NCBI RefSeq assembly: GCF_029168945.1
Contig: NC_083607.1
Coordinates: forward strand, 35,387,257 to 35,451,256
DNA from: Cannabis sativa
Taxonomy: Eukaryota; Streptophyta; Magnoliopsida; Rosales; Cannabaceae
DNA length: 64,000 nt
Direction of reading: 5' to 3'
Below, one piece after another: positions 1-11,187 of the stretch; position 1 is the first letter of the stretch, and the number at the start of each line of letters is the position of its first letter. A program made the translations under genes and the position numbers. Below the pieces are notes generated by a model. That model saw nothing but the letters and a program-made list of their open reading frames with translations. It was not told the origin of the DNA and ran no database searches.

Positions 1-73
1 CATGGGCCGTTCCCAATCTATTAAATATAGATGCACTAGGCTGTCTCAATGACTGGTTAGTTTGGCCGATCAG

Positions 74-780
74 CTAGCTGGAACCATTAACTTGCGCGGA
101 GTTATTGGGTATGACTTCTCTTGATGAATTACTAGACAAGGTCTGTCCGCCTACCCCTTGGCCCACAGGCAGAACCAGTGACCAGGGATTGGACGGCTGA
201 CCATTCAGGGTTTGAGAAGTGTTCACGGTTGGATCTCTGTCTGACTCGCCCAGGGGAATGACAGTTGTAGGTTGTTGATTGGTAGCCTGATAGGCTTTTC
301 GTATCAGCACAGGGGCCTGCCTTGTTCGGTCGTCAATGGCTGCCTGCTGAGCCCTCAATGTTTCTATTTCTTAATCCCTCCATTCAACGAACATACGCCT
401 TTGCTCTTTGAACGCGAGATTTACCGCAGCACGGAGTTCCTCCTGATCATGATGCAGGGTGTTGGTATGACCTTGCATGATTCAAAGAGCAGCACGGAGG
501 TTTTGGATCTCGGTGCATCTCTAATGGTTGTTCGAGCATTTGTTGTGGGCGGAACTTCAGTGTTGGGAATGCCCTGATTGGCTGCCGAACTGGCATTTCC
601 AGTCTCTTGCACACCAGGCACAATTCCACTCAAAGGAGTTGTCACACCTTGACCTATAGTTGATGGTTGTTCGGGATTCGTGGCTGGTGGAACCCTTGCA
701 TTCCCTGGATTCTGCAATGCAGGATCCACTGCCTGTGGATTTGCTGGATCAACCACGCCATTACGACTCTGTACCACCAT
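74..780 (-). pseudogene. gag N-terminal region, frameshifted
   Basis: A gag-like reading frame starts at the ATG at 780 and runs to about 500 in a low-complexity region rich in P, N, Q and T. The reading then changes frame and has a stop near 363. It resumes as a Q/R/E-rich stretch that looks like the coiled-coil part of gag (about 430-290) and goes on to a stop at 74. There is no zinc knuckle or pol in view because those lie left of position 1. The open stretches (119 and 94 codons) and the break between them indicate a dead copy. The call rests on position next to the PBS and LTR rather than on a diagnostic domain. Confidence 0.55.
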
Positions 781-825
781 CGTGCTTATGAATAGATTTG
801 AAATAAAGACGATCCTGTGATTCTT

Positions 826-844
826 CTCTCAATGAAAGCACCAA
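826..844 (-). promoter_or_regulatory. candidate tRNA primer-binding site of the Gypsy element
   Basis: On the minus strand, TTGGTGCTTTCATTGAGAG lies 2 nt inside the LTR end at 847. The TGG start fits pairing with a tRNA 3' CCA end. I did not identify which tRNA. Confidence 0.55.
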
Positions 845-846
845 AA

Positions 847-1438
847 TGTTGACCTCGCTTTTGGCCAACAACAGTGAGTCTAAATTGTAAGCGACAAGTA
901 GTAATATAGATGTAATAAATTAAGACACAAGAGTTTTATAGAGGTTCGACCCTGAGCAGTTCGGTAATAGCCTACTCCCCAATGCAATGATTCCTCTTCT
1001 TAGAGCTCTTACAATAATATCTCTGAATTTGAATTCTTAGATAAACTTTTTCCCCTTTTTCCCAATGAGAATGGATCGCTATTTATAGGGCTATAACTGT
1101 GGGGAAGAAAGTTTCCCTTCTGATTACAATAGATATAATTGGCAAGATTACACATTGAATACAAAATACAATGATCAAGGGATTTGGATAGCTTACCATA
1201 TCTCTGGTATATGATCCCAAAATTATAGGGATTTCTTCAGTGATTCACAATGTGAGTGTTGAAACTGCTAAGTGTTGGCGTGTTGTTCGGACTGCTCACT
1301 GCCCGGTTAAGAAGGCTTCGTCCGTGCGAATATATGTGGTGCTTTGTTCGGCATATCTCTTGCGAGCAGGTATGTAAAGTTGATTCCACGTGTCACCATC
1401 GTGTGATGCCACGTCAGAGTGCAAACGTTGAGAGAACA
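847..1438 (-). repeat. 5' LTR of the minus-strand Gypsy element
   Basis: This is a 592-bp LTR. On the plus strand it starts TGTTGACCTC and ends GAGAACA; in its own orientation it begins TGTTCTC and ends GGTCAACA, so both ends are TG...CA. It is followed at 1439 by unrelated sequence rich in GCCGGCGA-like words. The partner LTR is outside the window. Confidence 0.65.
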
Positions 1439-1921
1439 TATTTATTTATTAGTATCTTAAAAAGTTTGATTTTGGTTTTAATTTAATTTTAATTTTATTA
1501 TAAACATGATTTTTAAAAAATATATATATATTGCCGGCGAACTACATCTCGCAATCAAAAATTAAAGTATTTTTTATTGACGAAGTTTTGCTTGAAAAAT
1601 ATTGTACCGGCAAAACTTTCGCGGGTAATTAAAAATTAGACGCGAATTGGCTCAAATGTTTTGTCGGTGCAATATTTTTCTGGGAAACTTTGTCAAAGAC
1701 CCCTCAGCCGACAAAACATAGCAGGCGAGGAACTTTTACTCGGCAACTATTTGATTGGGATAAATAGTTTTGCCGGTGAGTTATAGTGTTTCGCTGACAA
1801 AACACGTTACACGTCGACGAATTATTGACGGCGTTAAAGCTCGCTGGCAAATAATGTTGGCGACATATGTATATTTTTGCAACGAGAAAACTCACCATCA
1901 AAAATCCTTTTTCTTGTAGTG
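1439..1921. mobile_element. CACTA transposon, right-end fragment
   Basis: The right edge is TTTTTCTTGTAGTG, the reverse complement of the canonical CACTACAAGAAAAA terminus of plant CACTA elements, ending at 1921. The 480 bp inside it carry many degenerate direct and inverted copies of words such as TTGCCGGCGA and GTTTTGCCGG, which fits CACTA subterminal repeats. No matching left terminus is found between 1439 and the Gypsy LTR. The element is therefore cut by the Gypsy insertion and its other end should lie left of the window. The expected 3-bp duplication at the right would be tga (1922-1924). No coding sequence was seen. Confidence 0.7.
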
Positions 1922-2666
<745 letters not shown>

Positions 2667-3044
2667 ATGGCAAGTGATCAAACAATCTCATCTTCTTCAA
2701 CTCTATCTTGTATTTCTATTTTATTTTCAGTAATTTTAGTTATTTTATTCCATCCGGTTGTGGCTTTCAAAAACAATGCTAGTGGTAGTAGTAGTAGTAG
2801 CCCACTCATCAATGACGAGATCATGCAGAAAAGACCAAACAATGTGAAGGACTTTGCTACGAGAAGACAATATGGCATTGGAAATTCAAAACCCTTATTC
2901 TCAACAAGGCAAGGTGTTTCAAAGGCGACCATGGCCGTTGATCAACGAAGAAGATCAGGACCATTTCCAACATGGCAGAAACGTGCTTTTAGTGCCAGTG
3001 CACATGAAGTTCCAAGTGGCCCAAACCCCATTTCAAATAGGTGA
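2667..3044 (+). CDS. CLE41/CLE44: CLE41/CLE44-type peptide precursor (TDIF)
   Basis: This is a 125-residue secreted prepropeptide whose C terminus is HEVPSGPNPISN followed by a single R and the stop. That dodecapeptide is the TDIF ligand of CLE41/CLE44. In the established pathway it is made in phloem, perceived by the receptor kinase PXY/TDR on (pro)cambial cells, and promotes cambial division while blocking xylem differentiation. The order seen is: N terminus MASDQTISSSS, a hydrophobic signal segment at about residues 14-34, a variable Ser-rich and basic middle (RRR near 96-98), and the CLE motif at 113-124. The ATG at 2667 is preferred over the in-frame one at 2655 because MASDQ resembles the start of known CLE41/44 precursors. 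The gene is a single exon, typical of CLE genes, and appears intact. It is the only host gene in the window that I can identify. Confidence 0.93.
   Translation: MASDQTISSSSTLSCISILFSVILVILFHPVVAFKNNASGSSSSSPLINDEIMQKRPNNVKDFATRRQYGIGNSKPLFSTRQGVSKATMAVDQRRRSGPFPTWQKRAFSASAHEVPSGPNPISNR
3003..3038 (+). other. mature TDIF/CLE dodecapeptide-coding segment
   Basis: Twelve codons encode HEVPSGPNPISN. In TDIF the two prolines at positions 4 and 7 are hydroxylated; both are present. Only one Arg codon separates it from the TGA at 3042, so little C-terminal trimming is needed. Confidence 0.93.
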
Positions 3045-5466
3045 GATCACTATGAATGTATTTGTGATGAAAGGAATTATTAATTTCATATTATTATTAC
3101 TATGTATATCAATATGAATATGTTTTCTCAATTCAAATATATCTGGATTTCTTCTTATTCTGGGTTTTGTATACAGTTTGATTATGAGTTAATTTATATT
3201 AACATGTAATGTCCCTCTACAGTTCATTTATATTATTATTTTATTTTGATACGTCACAGAATCTTTTGAAAAAATTATTTAGCAATGAATATATTATTAT
3301 ATATACGATGATTGTAGTAATAATTAATAAGGATGAGTTTGGTAATTTTTGTCAATGTTATTTGGGTAGTCATTATTATATGGCACGTTTTGTGTTCTCG
3401 TCTAATTTGATTATCAATTTTCTGTTCCGCATATATTTTTTTTTTAATTTCCGTAAGAACTACAATTTATACTAATTAATAAAGGGTTAAATATTGTCCA
3501 AAATAGATAGAAATGAAGTGTTGAATATTACGAACTATAATGATCTTGTTAATCGTTTTTTTAATTTTCTTTTTCTCGTCATTATTTTTATTGAGGGATT
3601 CAGTACTTAATTGTGCATCTTCAGTTGTAATTTTCATATTTGACACTATGAAAAACAGAACTAATTAATGAAATAATATTCATTCTTCTATTCTTGAAAA
3701 CAAGAACAATAAATTAGTACATAATAGTTCCTTATTAATTTAAAATAAGTAAATTATGCTCTAGATGGAGTCATATATAGCTTAATATATAGTATAGTCT
3801 CTCTGGTAAATTATGATTTTTTTTATACATAAAAAATAAAAATAAAATTATACAGAATATAAAAAATAAAAAGAAATAAAAAAAAAAACAACCAGGGTAT
3901 AAGTTATTATACCAGCTTATTAGGACATAAGGAAAGGAGTGAAAGAGCGATTAGCAACTGCTACTCAAACATGTTATTATAATCTCTCTATTACTTTGGA
4001 ATTAAGGGTTTCAATTATATGATGAGCAATAATTTGCATATAATAATGCTATTATATATCGTTAAAATCCCATATTATTAATGAAGATGAGAGTTTCCCT
4101 AACATAATAATAATTAGTAAGATGAGAGGGCAACTAATTAAAATTGTAATTATAAAGTAGTGCGAACATAATGATAAGAAAATTGCATTGAAGAAATAAG
4201 ATTATACTGCCTTTTATATTTAGACTACACTGCATGTAATGATGAAAGCGAAAGCCAAAAAAAGCAAAGATAGATATTAAAGAACGAGCACATAAATCCC
4301 ATTGTTTTTCGTGTAAAGTCACAAACACGCAGACTTCTGGCATCCAAAGCAGTGGTCATGAAGCTAGACTCCCTTTCTTTTTTACCCCTATTTTCAATAA
4401 ATAACCCTGTTTGTTTCTTCTTTTATGTTTGAATACCATTCACATTCTTCTGTCGTTTCCCATTTTAAAAGCTGAAAAAAATTACCATAAAAAAAAGGGA
4501 TGGTCTCTTTGGTTGGTCCTATATGATCTGCCCTGCGCTCCTCCAAAGGGCTCCTCTCGTTTTATCCTCTACTTCTATTTTATATGTTCTCATCTTTGTT
4601 TTTCTGCCCAATACTATACACTACTACTACAGGTGGAGCTACTACTTCCATATGTACATATTTATGTGCACCACACCCACCTTTATCTCTACTTTCCATT
4701 TATAACCATACATATATACATAAATGCATATGTATTACCTTCTAACACTATGTAAAGGTTGACAACATTTTTGAAAATGGGCTAGTGCTACGTACCTATT
4801 CTGCACATACATACTTTGGTCCATTCTATTTAAATTTCGCTATGTACCTTTAAATTTTTGCATTATTATTGCATGTGGAACTGGGGACCATACATTTTAA
4901 ATAAATTAGCTAGAAAATTTGAGTTTTTATGCAACTAAGAACAAAATTGACCTACTATTAAATTTCATGACAAAAATTATTGTAATGTTTCATTGTGTTC
5001 ACAAAACACCCCTCTCATTTGAAAATTCTCCCTTTCTTCTAACTTAGTTTCCCACCCATCAACTCTCATTCATTTTGATGTTTCCTGTTAGTGATTTTAT
5101 CATAATACAAAAAAAATTATAATATATTACAACTCTATCTGCATGTGATATAATATAATAACTAATAAAAAGATTAAATAAATATTAGAGTACATATATA
5201 TTATATACAGCGACGGATCCACACAAACAAAAATATTTTATTTTAAAAAATTAAATGTAATTTTTTTAGTTTGATAATTATAGATTAAAATAGTAAAAAA
5301 AATCCTCACAAAATTAAATAAATCTATTAAGAGTGATTATAATGTAAGTATAAATATTTTCTTAATGATAAATAAGCCCTCTCAAAGTAAAATTTTTGGG
5401 TCTGTCACTGATTATATATATTATATAAAAAACTAGAATAAAAAGATGCACAAAATATATTATGCA
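3045..5466. other. intergenic, AT-rich, no gene recognised
   Basis: The first few hundred bases are presumably the 3' UTR and downstream region of the CLE gene, but no polyadenylation site can be fixed. The rest is A/T-rich with short homopolymer runs. The small open frames (for example 3209-3475 and 4411-4755) show no conserved motif and have the composition of chance ORFs. No transposon termini were found until the CACTA end at 5467. Confidence 0.5.
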
Positions 5467-6179
5467 CCCTACTACAAAAATGGGCGACAATGACACTTGT
5501 TAAGAGACTCCAAAATGCTTTAGTGACACTTCACTCCACGTCACTAATGTGGGTGTCCTGAAAAATATAGTGACTCTTCGTTACTTAAACCTTTCAGACT
5601 CTCTCAAAGCGTGTCACTGTAGACTTTTAGAATCTCAAGTTGTGAGACTCTAAACACAACAGCCACACTCACAATGTGTCACTATATTTATTTTTAATTA
5701 TTTTTTAAAAAATTAATTTCCCCAATAAAACCACAGAGTGTCACTATATCATATTTTTTTTAAAAAAAAAATTGCATAATATATCAAATTTATTTTATTT
5801 TTATTTTCATTTTTAATAAAAAATATTAAATTTAAAACAACAAAGCAAAATAATGTGTATATTAACAATTAAATAGTAGGAACAAATTTTTTGTGTATTT
5901 GTTTTCTTATATTTAATTGTACCTAAAAAAAATAGTACATCAAAATGGGTATAAGCTATGAAAAAACTAAAATACAAATTTTAATAATTTGAATCAATAT
6001 ACAGATTAATCATACACCTACAAACCCAGAAATCTACAAACTTTTAACCCAAAACAACAAAGAAAACACACCCACGAAATTTAACAAACCCTGTGAAGAA
6101 TACACACTACTACAAAAAGGGGTATTCCCAACAGTTTATAACTGTCTTTTATATTATTTCCCAACGGTTCCTAAAACCG

Positions 6180-6425
6180 TTGGCTATGTGGGTGTCATAA
6201 AAATGTAGAACTTTAAATGACGGTTTATAACTGTGGCAAAAAGTTACTTTACATGACGGTTAAGAAATGTTGGAAAAAGTCACTTTAAATGACAATTTAT
6301 AACCGTTGGGAAAGACTTCCATCTGGTGGAAACTGATGGAAAACATCTCTTTAAATGACGGTTTATAACTGTGGCAAAAAGTTACTTTAAATGACAGTTA
6401 AGAAATGTTGGAAAAGACTTTAGTG
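6180..6425. repeat. subterminal repeats of the inner CACTA element
   Basis: A block containing TTTAAATGACGGTTTATAAC, then TGTGGCAAAAAGTTACTTTA, then a GTTAAGAAATGTTGGAAAA word occurs twice about 140 bp apart (from about 6210 and from about 6350). It is interleaved with inverted GGTTTATAACCGTT words. In CACTA elements such repeats bind the element's DNA-binding protein. Confidence 0.7.
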
Positions 6426-6947
6426 AGACTATAACTAATAAAATACACTACTTAAAATGACAGTTATAAACCGACGGACAATATGAAGTAAAATATAAAA
6501 TAGAAATATTAATTCGATTCTCCTCTTGTATTTTTATTATTTAGATTTCCAATACATAATGATGAAAAAACATAATAACAATAATAATATTTAAAAAAAA
6601 AAATCATACATTTATCACTCTTCAAAATAATTAAAGCTTCATGAAAACCATAATATGTCATCAAAGTTTAGTAATGCAATACAAAAGAAAGAAATCCAAT
6701 TAAGTTTTTACATTTTGCAATCTTTTGTAGAATATCTTCTAAACATCTAAAAATATACTAAGAACAAAATAAGTCTCTAGGTAATCACTTGGGACTTTGA
6801 TCAAATAGCTGGACAACACTTCCTAAAAACCAAAAAAGCAAGACAATAGTAACCGAGATTGATGTCAAACCTATCAATCATTTTCTTAGATCATGACATT
6901 GGGATCATCCATGAGCGATCATAGGTCATCATACTCTATGTTATTAG

Positions 6948-7300
6948 TCATTTGCCTGCTGCTATCATCTGCATGACATACTTTGCCCATTCGTCACGTA
7001 TTTCATTGATTTCTTTGTTAGTGTAAGAGGATGATATGTTCCTTTTAAACTGCAACAAACGAGACAAATCATTAATTTAATAGGTCATAATAAAAGTACT
7101 TAAAAACTTTAATATTTGTGAAAATAATTAGTGTCTTCACCTTTGTTTCCAATTTTCGTGTAGGATTATTTTCAGTCATGAATGATTTAATAAATCTCAT
7201 GCTATAAAACCCACACTGGATGCCATCTGGTTGCTCTGGACATGTATACTCATGAGTGAAGCTTATTGCTACTGACTGTCGGTTTCTTTTCTCAAGGTAG
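6948..7300 (-). pseudogene. Ulp1-like cysteine protease (C48) fragment of the CACTA element
   Basis: On the minus strand the segment around 7141-7250 encodes CPEQPDGIQCGFYSMRFIK. This matches the C-terminal catalytic region of Ulp1/C48 proteases, with the oxyanion-hole Gln followed by the Asp and the Cys of QPDxxQCG. A GT donor follows at 7139-7140 and an AG acceptor ends at 7050. Between them is an intron of about 90 bp. The last exon (7049-6948) continues with an acidic helix-like tail and a TGA at 6948. Plant CACTA elements often carry a Ulp1 domain. The His and Asp part of the triad upstream is not readable, so the gene is truncated. The open frame runs on to 7488, but beyond about 7300 it reads like intron. 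Confidence 0.72.
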
Positions 7301-7834
7301 TACCTCTTCTCAAGAGCACTATACATAAATAATATAAAGTTAATACATACATTAATGAAAATTAGAGCAATATGTTTAGAGCTTTGAACTATTAGAACAT
7401 ATGTTTGAACACATCTTTTAATATCTTGACGAATGGTTTTGTTTTTGGAATCCAGAAACAACAAAAAACCACTTACTCTAAAGAACAAAAAACTATTAAA
7501 AAATAATCACCCATCCGACCGCAGTATATAAATAATTGCAGAACCTACTTCACTACGGATGAATATCTAAGATATTCAAACTCTTCTAATATTAATAATA
7601 TATAAAATAGAGAATTTTAAAATTGTAGAATAATACCTAACTAATCAAATAAAGTTGATTTACGTTCTTCAAACACCAAAGATCAATCAAAATCAAAATT
7701 GTAGTATACCTTCAAAAATAAAAGAAAGAGTATTAGAAAGATTGCCAATGTATTAAGGATTACAATGGGAGAAGATTATATTTACAACAAAAATGATAAA
7801 GTAAACATAGTAATGGATACTTTTATTCCATTAC

Positions 7835-7857
7835 AAAAATGATATTTTGTAGTAGTG
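7835..7857. repeat. isolated CACTA-like terminus
   Basis: ATGATATTTTGTAGTAGTG ends at 7857; inverted it is CACTACTACAAAATATCAT. It differs internally from the inner element's own ends, and I find no partner between 6105 and 7800. It may be the surviving right end of a third, otherwise lost CACTA insertion just left of the ArfGAP fragment. Confidence 0.4.
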
Positions 7858-7919
7858 TTATTTTGTTTCTTCTATAGTTACACACAAGCTGATCAATGGT
7901 TCATTTTGTCTATTCATAG

Positions 7920-8050
7920 CTATGGGGAATAAGAAGGCAAACAATTATTGGGAGGCAACTATACCTTCAGATTTTGACAGAAGTTCCATCACAAAGCTAA
8001 TTCATGACAAGTATGTGGCTTACGTGAAGCCTATTTTAAACAAGCTTTGA
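7920..8050 (+). pseudogene. ArfGAP-domain exon fragment captured in the CACTA element
   Basis: From 7922 the plus strand reads MGNKKANNYWEATIPSDFDR, then SSITKLIHDKYVAYVK, and stops at 8048. SMGN-x-KAN-x-YWEA-x-x-P-x-x-(F/Y)DR followed by an I...I...KY helix is the signature of the C-terminal part of the ArfGAP domain in AGD5-type plant ArfGAPs. A splice-acceptor-like TATTCATAG ends at 7919 with the phase needed to supply the preceding Ser codon. The zinc finger and catalytic Arg part are absent. It lies inside the inner CACTA element on the opposite strand to its Ulp1 gene, so it looks like a transduplicated host exon. It cannot encode a working GAP by itself. Confidence 0.65.
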
Positions 8051-9814
8051 TTTCAAACAAAATCACATTGAGTTACATTTGTAATCCTAAAAGGGTGTTT
8101 ATTAAGAAAGTAGAAATAAGTACTTCATATTTCATAAGATTATTGATTTTTTACATAAGTAAAATGACAAGGTGAAACTACAATAAGCAAGTAAATTTAT
8201 GAGATGTTATCTTTACTTGGCCAACAACTAGTATTGAACGGTCAAAGATAATGTATTTAGCAAATATGTTCTTTTTAAGTGGTGTTATATTCTATCTTTT
8301 GTGTGAAATTGTTAAATTCTTCACGCAACAAAAGTAGGCAAAGAGAGGTACACTCAGATTTAGTAATCATGGGTTACTAATTAGTTTGGTCTTCACATCA
8401 GTGAAGCAAACTATGTCTATTACTGTTTATACTTACTTTACGTTCTGAAATTTTAATGATTTTCTTCAAGTATTTCATTGTTTCACTATTATATATGTAA
8501 TTAACAAATTGAATCATAGTACCTTCACTCACATGACAAGATAAGAAAAACATTATGAATGTATGTATTTTAAATATTTATTTACAACTTGCATCCTTCC
8601 AAATTATTTAAGAAAAAAAACAAATAATTTTGAAGATATAGCCTATTCAACGAAGCAAGAAATAATTAATCATGGATTATATATAATTTGCTGCTTTCAC
8701 TATACACATACAGTAGTACTTTATTTATTTATTTATTTTTCTTAACATACTGAAAAACATAGTATAATTATAGGAGTTTTGAGAACTATTCAAAATGTGT
8801 TCGTGTTAATAGCATGGTTCCTAAAAGGGTGCTCCTATACATGTGCTGAGAACCACAATGGAAGTGTGCAACTATTTTTCATAGAGTACATCTCTTTCCA
8901 TTCTCTACTCTTGCGATGATACACCAATACTTGCTTATGGGTTGCTAAGAAAACCACACCAGTATGACATATAGGAAAATACCTGGTACTCACCCAATCA
9001 ACCAAAATCTATTCTAAAAAGGCAAACCTACTCAATTGCCTATTATTTTGTTACTATTCTAATTTCTTGCAATAGTAGTAATAAAAATGTCATTACTAAT
9101 CTATGTAATGAAACCCAACGACACAACTTCACAATCTCACACAATGAACAAAAAAGAATCCATAAACAACAAATATTGATCTCTAAAATTAAAATAATTA
9201 ACAACTCAAACTGAAAAAATGGAAAGTGAGATAAGAGGAGATTAAACCTCTAGTTTCTGTCTTGAAGCGCGAATGAGTTCGAGTTTCTAGATCGAAAGGG
9301 AAAGTGATTCTCCTAATCTGAAAAAAAGAATGAACACAATCAATCAATAATCTCTAAACCAGAGATAGAAAGAGGAATAAAGAAGAAGAAAAAAACCTTG
9401 ATTTTTGGCTTGTGTACAAAACATAGGGTTAGAGAGGAACTTCGACTTGGCTGTCATGGGCTTCAACTTGGGGAATCGTTGGGCAGTATCATCGAGAGTT
9501 GAGAAGAAAGGAGCTGCCGTCGATCAGATCGCCAGGAAATTTTCGACCCTTGGGGTCATTGGTTTGAAATTTTCGAGCCAAAATGGTAGATGGTCTGAAT
9601 AATATTGTTTTAATAGCTTCTTATTTTTCTATTGTAAACGACAACGTTTTATGTATTCATATATATACTCTCTTAATTACTTTAACATGTTGTTTAAAAA
9701 AAATACTTTAAAATGATACTGTGCTGGTTTATTAGACACTCAAAAAAAATATAAAATTCATTTTGGAGCCAAATTTTCGAGCCAAGAAAGATTAGTGCTA
9801 TATTAAACGCATCT
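8051..9814. other. interior of the inner CACTA element, no gene recognised
   Basis: AT-rich sequence. The stretch 9230-9605 is richer in G/C and could be an old leader exon or UTR of the element's minus-strand gene. An open frame at 9405-9602 on the plus strand has no recognisable motif. Confidence 0.4.
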
Positions 9815-10356
9815 TTTTCTAACAGTTTATAATTGTTGGGAATACTAAGTATTCTCCACAGTTATAAACCGTTGGGTATACTTAGTATTCCCAACAGTTA
9901 TAAACCGTTGGGATTGACTATTTTTTTTTAAAAAAAAAAAAATATTTAGTATTGCCAACGGTTATCCACCGTGGGCATTAGCTATCCCAACAGTTTTTTT
10001 ACTTCGGTCCTAAACCGATGTGAAAAATCTCCACTTACCTTTTCCAACGGTTCCCATAGTTCACCCTCTTCTAAACTGTTGGGAATAGCCCTTTTTGTAG
10101 TAGTGACAGTGGGTTTATTCATAAAGTTTAAAACATAAATCAACCCAGAAAATTATAAACAAAAACCTAATAGAAAAATGAAAAGGAAATCAAATCCTTC
10201 ATGAACTCGCCGACATCTAACGAGCTTCAAATGCCACCAAACACGAAGCCTCACACTATGAACACCGAGATCTTATACGAGCATCAAACTCCGTCTTCAT
10301 CTACCACGAACTCGAACAATAAACAATGAGATCCCTATAAAGAAAAGAGAGAAAGA

Positions 10357-10364
<8 letters not shown>

Positions 10365-10441
<77 letters not shown>
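10365..10441 (+). repeat. (GA)n microsatellite in the outer CACTA element
   Basis: A pure GA run of 34 units spans 10365-10432, then an interrupted tail to about 10441, preceded by GAAAGA-rich sequence. Confidence 0.97.
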
Positions 10442-10442
<1 letters not shown>

Positions 10443-11187
10443 TAGATAAAGGAGAAAAAACAGAGGTCGACCTTTGGTTTCTATGTTAGAACTCTCTTAA
10501 ATCTTTAGTAGCCAGCTGGTGTTCTAGGCGAGGCGGAGAGACCTTAATTGGGTGTTTTAGTCGCCCATCACCAGAGTGGAAGAAGAAGAGGGAGGTGATT
10601 AGACTTAGTATTTTTTCAGTGATAGAGAAGGGAAGAAGAATAGGCAGGCGATCGATTTTTCTAAAAAAATTTGGGGCAGCCGCATTTGCTATCTAAAAGG
10701 GAGGGGAAGACTTAGGGTTTTTTTTAGAGAAAAAGGGAAATGCAATATTATATAATTGTTGAGTTTTTTAAAATTTATTTTAAAAAAAAAAAACCATGCG
10801 TCTCTGATAGGGTTTCTATGTAAACTATTATATATAAATTTTGTTTTTTATATATATTTTTAATTAATTATTACAGCTAAATTTTTTTTTAAAAAAAATA
10901 GCATTATCACATAGTGACGTGCTAAGTGGGTCGGGAAATATTTATCCAATCGCACCTGGCGCGTCACTTTAAGCCATAGATTTTTAAATTAATAAAAATA
11001 AGAAAATTTTAGATTTTACTCTTTAGTGACCCTCTATATTTTTAGTGACACACATTACATGAGGCTAACACCAAAAGTTTAGAGTCTAATTATGCATGTC
11101 ACTAAAAATCACTCCTAACTATTTCGTGACCTGCATTTTTGTACGTGTCACTAAATAGTGTCAGTAAAAAGCTAAATTGTAGTAGTG

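Larger units (their letters stand above)
1..1438 (-). mobile_element. Ty3/Gypsy retrotransposon, 5' part (LTR + PBS + gag start)
   Basis: Read on the minus strand this is LTR (1438-847), a primer-binding-like site, then a proline/asparagine/glutamine-rich gag beginning. The element continues past the left edge of the window, so its 3' half and far target duplication are not visible. The site just inside the LTR, TTGGTGCTTTCATTGAGAG, is a sequence I associate with plant Tat/Ogre-type Gypsy elements; the lineage call is from memory. The element abuts the inner part of a CACTA transposon at 1439, so it probably inserted into it. Confidence 0.75.
6105..10105 (-). mobile_element. inner CACTA element with Ulp1 remnant
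   Basis: This is a 4.0-kb element bounded by CACTACTACAAAAAGGGG at 6105 and the inverted CACTACTACAAAAAGGGC ending at 10105. The match continues into TATTCCCAACAGTTT on both sides. Target duplication aca is present at 6102-6104 and 10106-10108. The ends are packed with CAACGGTTTATAACCGTTGG-type inverted repeats (6120-6480, 9815-10090), as in CACTA subterminal regions. On the minus strand it keeps the end of a Ulp1-like protease gene, and on the plus strand an ArfGAP-like exon. No transposase (TNPD-type) was recognised, so it is presumably non-autonomous. Confidence 0.88.
5467..11187. mobile_element. outer CACTA element carrying a nested CACTA element
   Basis: The left terminus is CCCTACTACAAAAATGGG (one mismatch to CACTACTAC) at 5467. 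The right terminus, read inward, is CACTACTACAATTTAGC and ends at 11187. Both sides are flanked by gca (5464-5466 and 11188-11190), the 3-bp duplication expected of CACTA elements. Both ends carry many short copies of GTGTCACTA and AGTGACAC as subterminal repeats (5490-5760 and 10910-11165). Without the inner element it is about 1.7 kb with no transposase, so it is a non-autonomous derivative. A GA microsatellite lies in its right half. Confidence 0.85.

Noticed and set aside
4411..4755. 114-codon open frame downstream of the CLE gene
   Set aside because: Composition is that of translated A/T-rich noncoding DNA, with no conserved residues recognised.
7301..7488. upstream extension of the Ulp1-like frame
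   Set aside because: Hydrophobic, A/T-rich translation with no C48 motif; more likely intron sequence read through.
9405..9602. 65-codon open frame inside the inner CACTA element
   Set aside because: No motif, no homologous feature nearby, and on the strand opposite to the element's gene.
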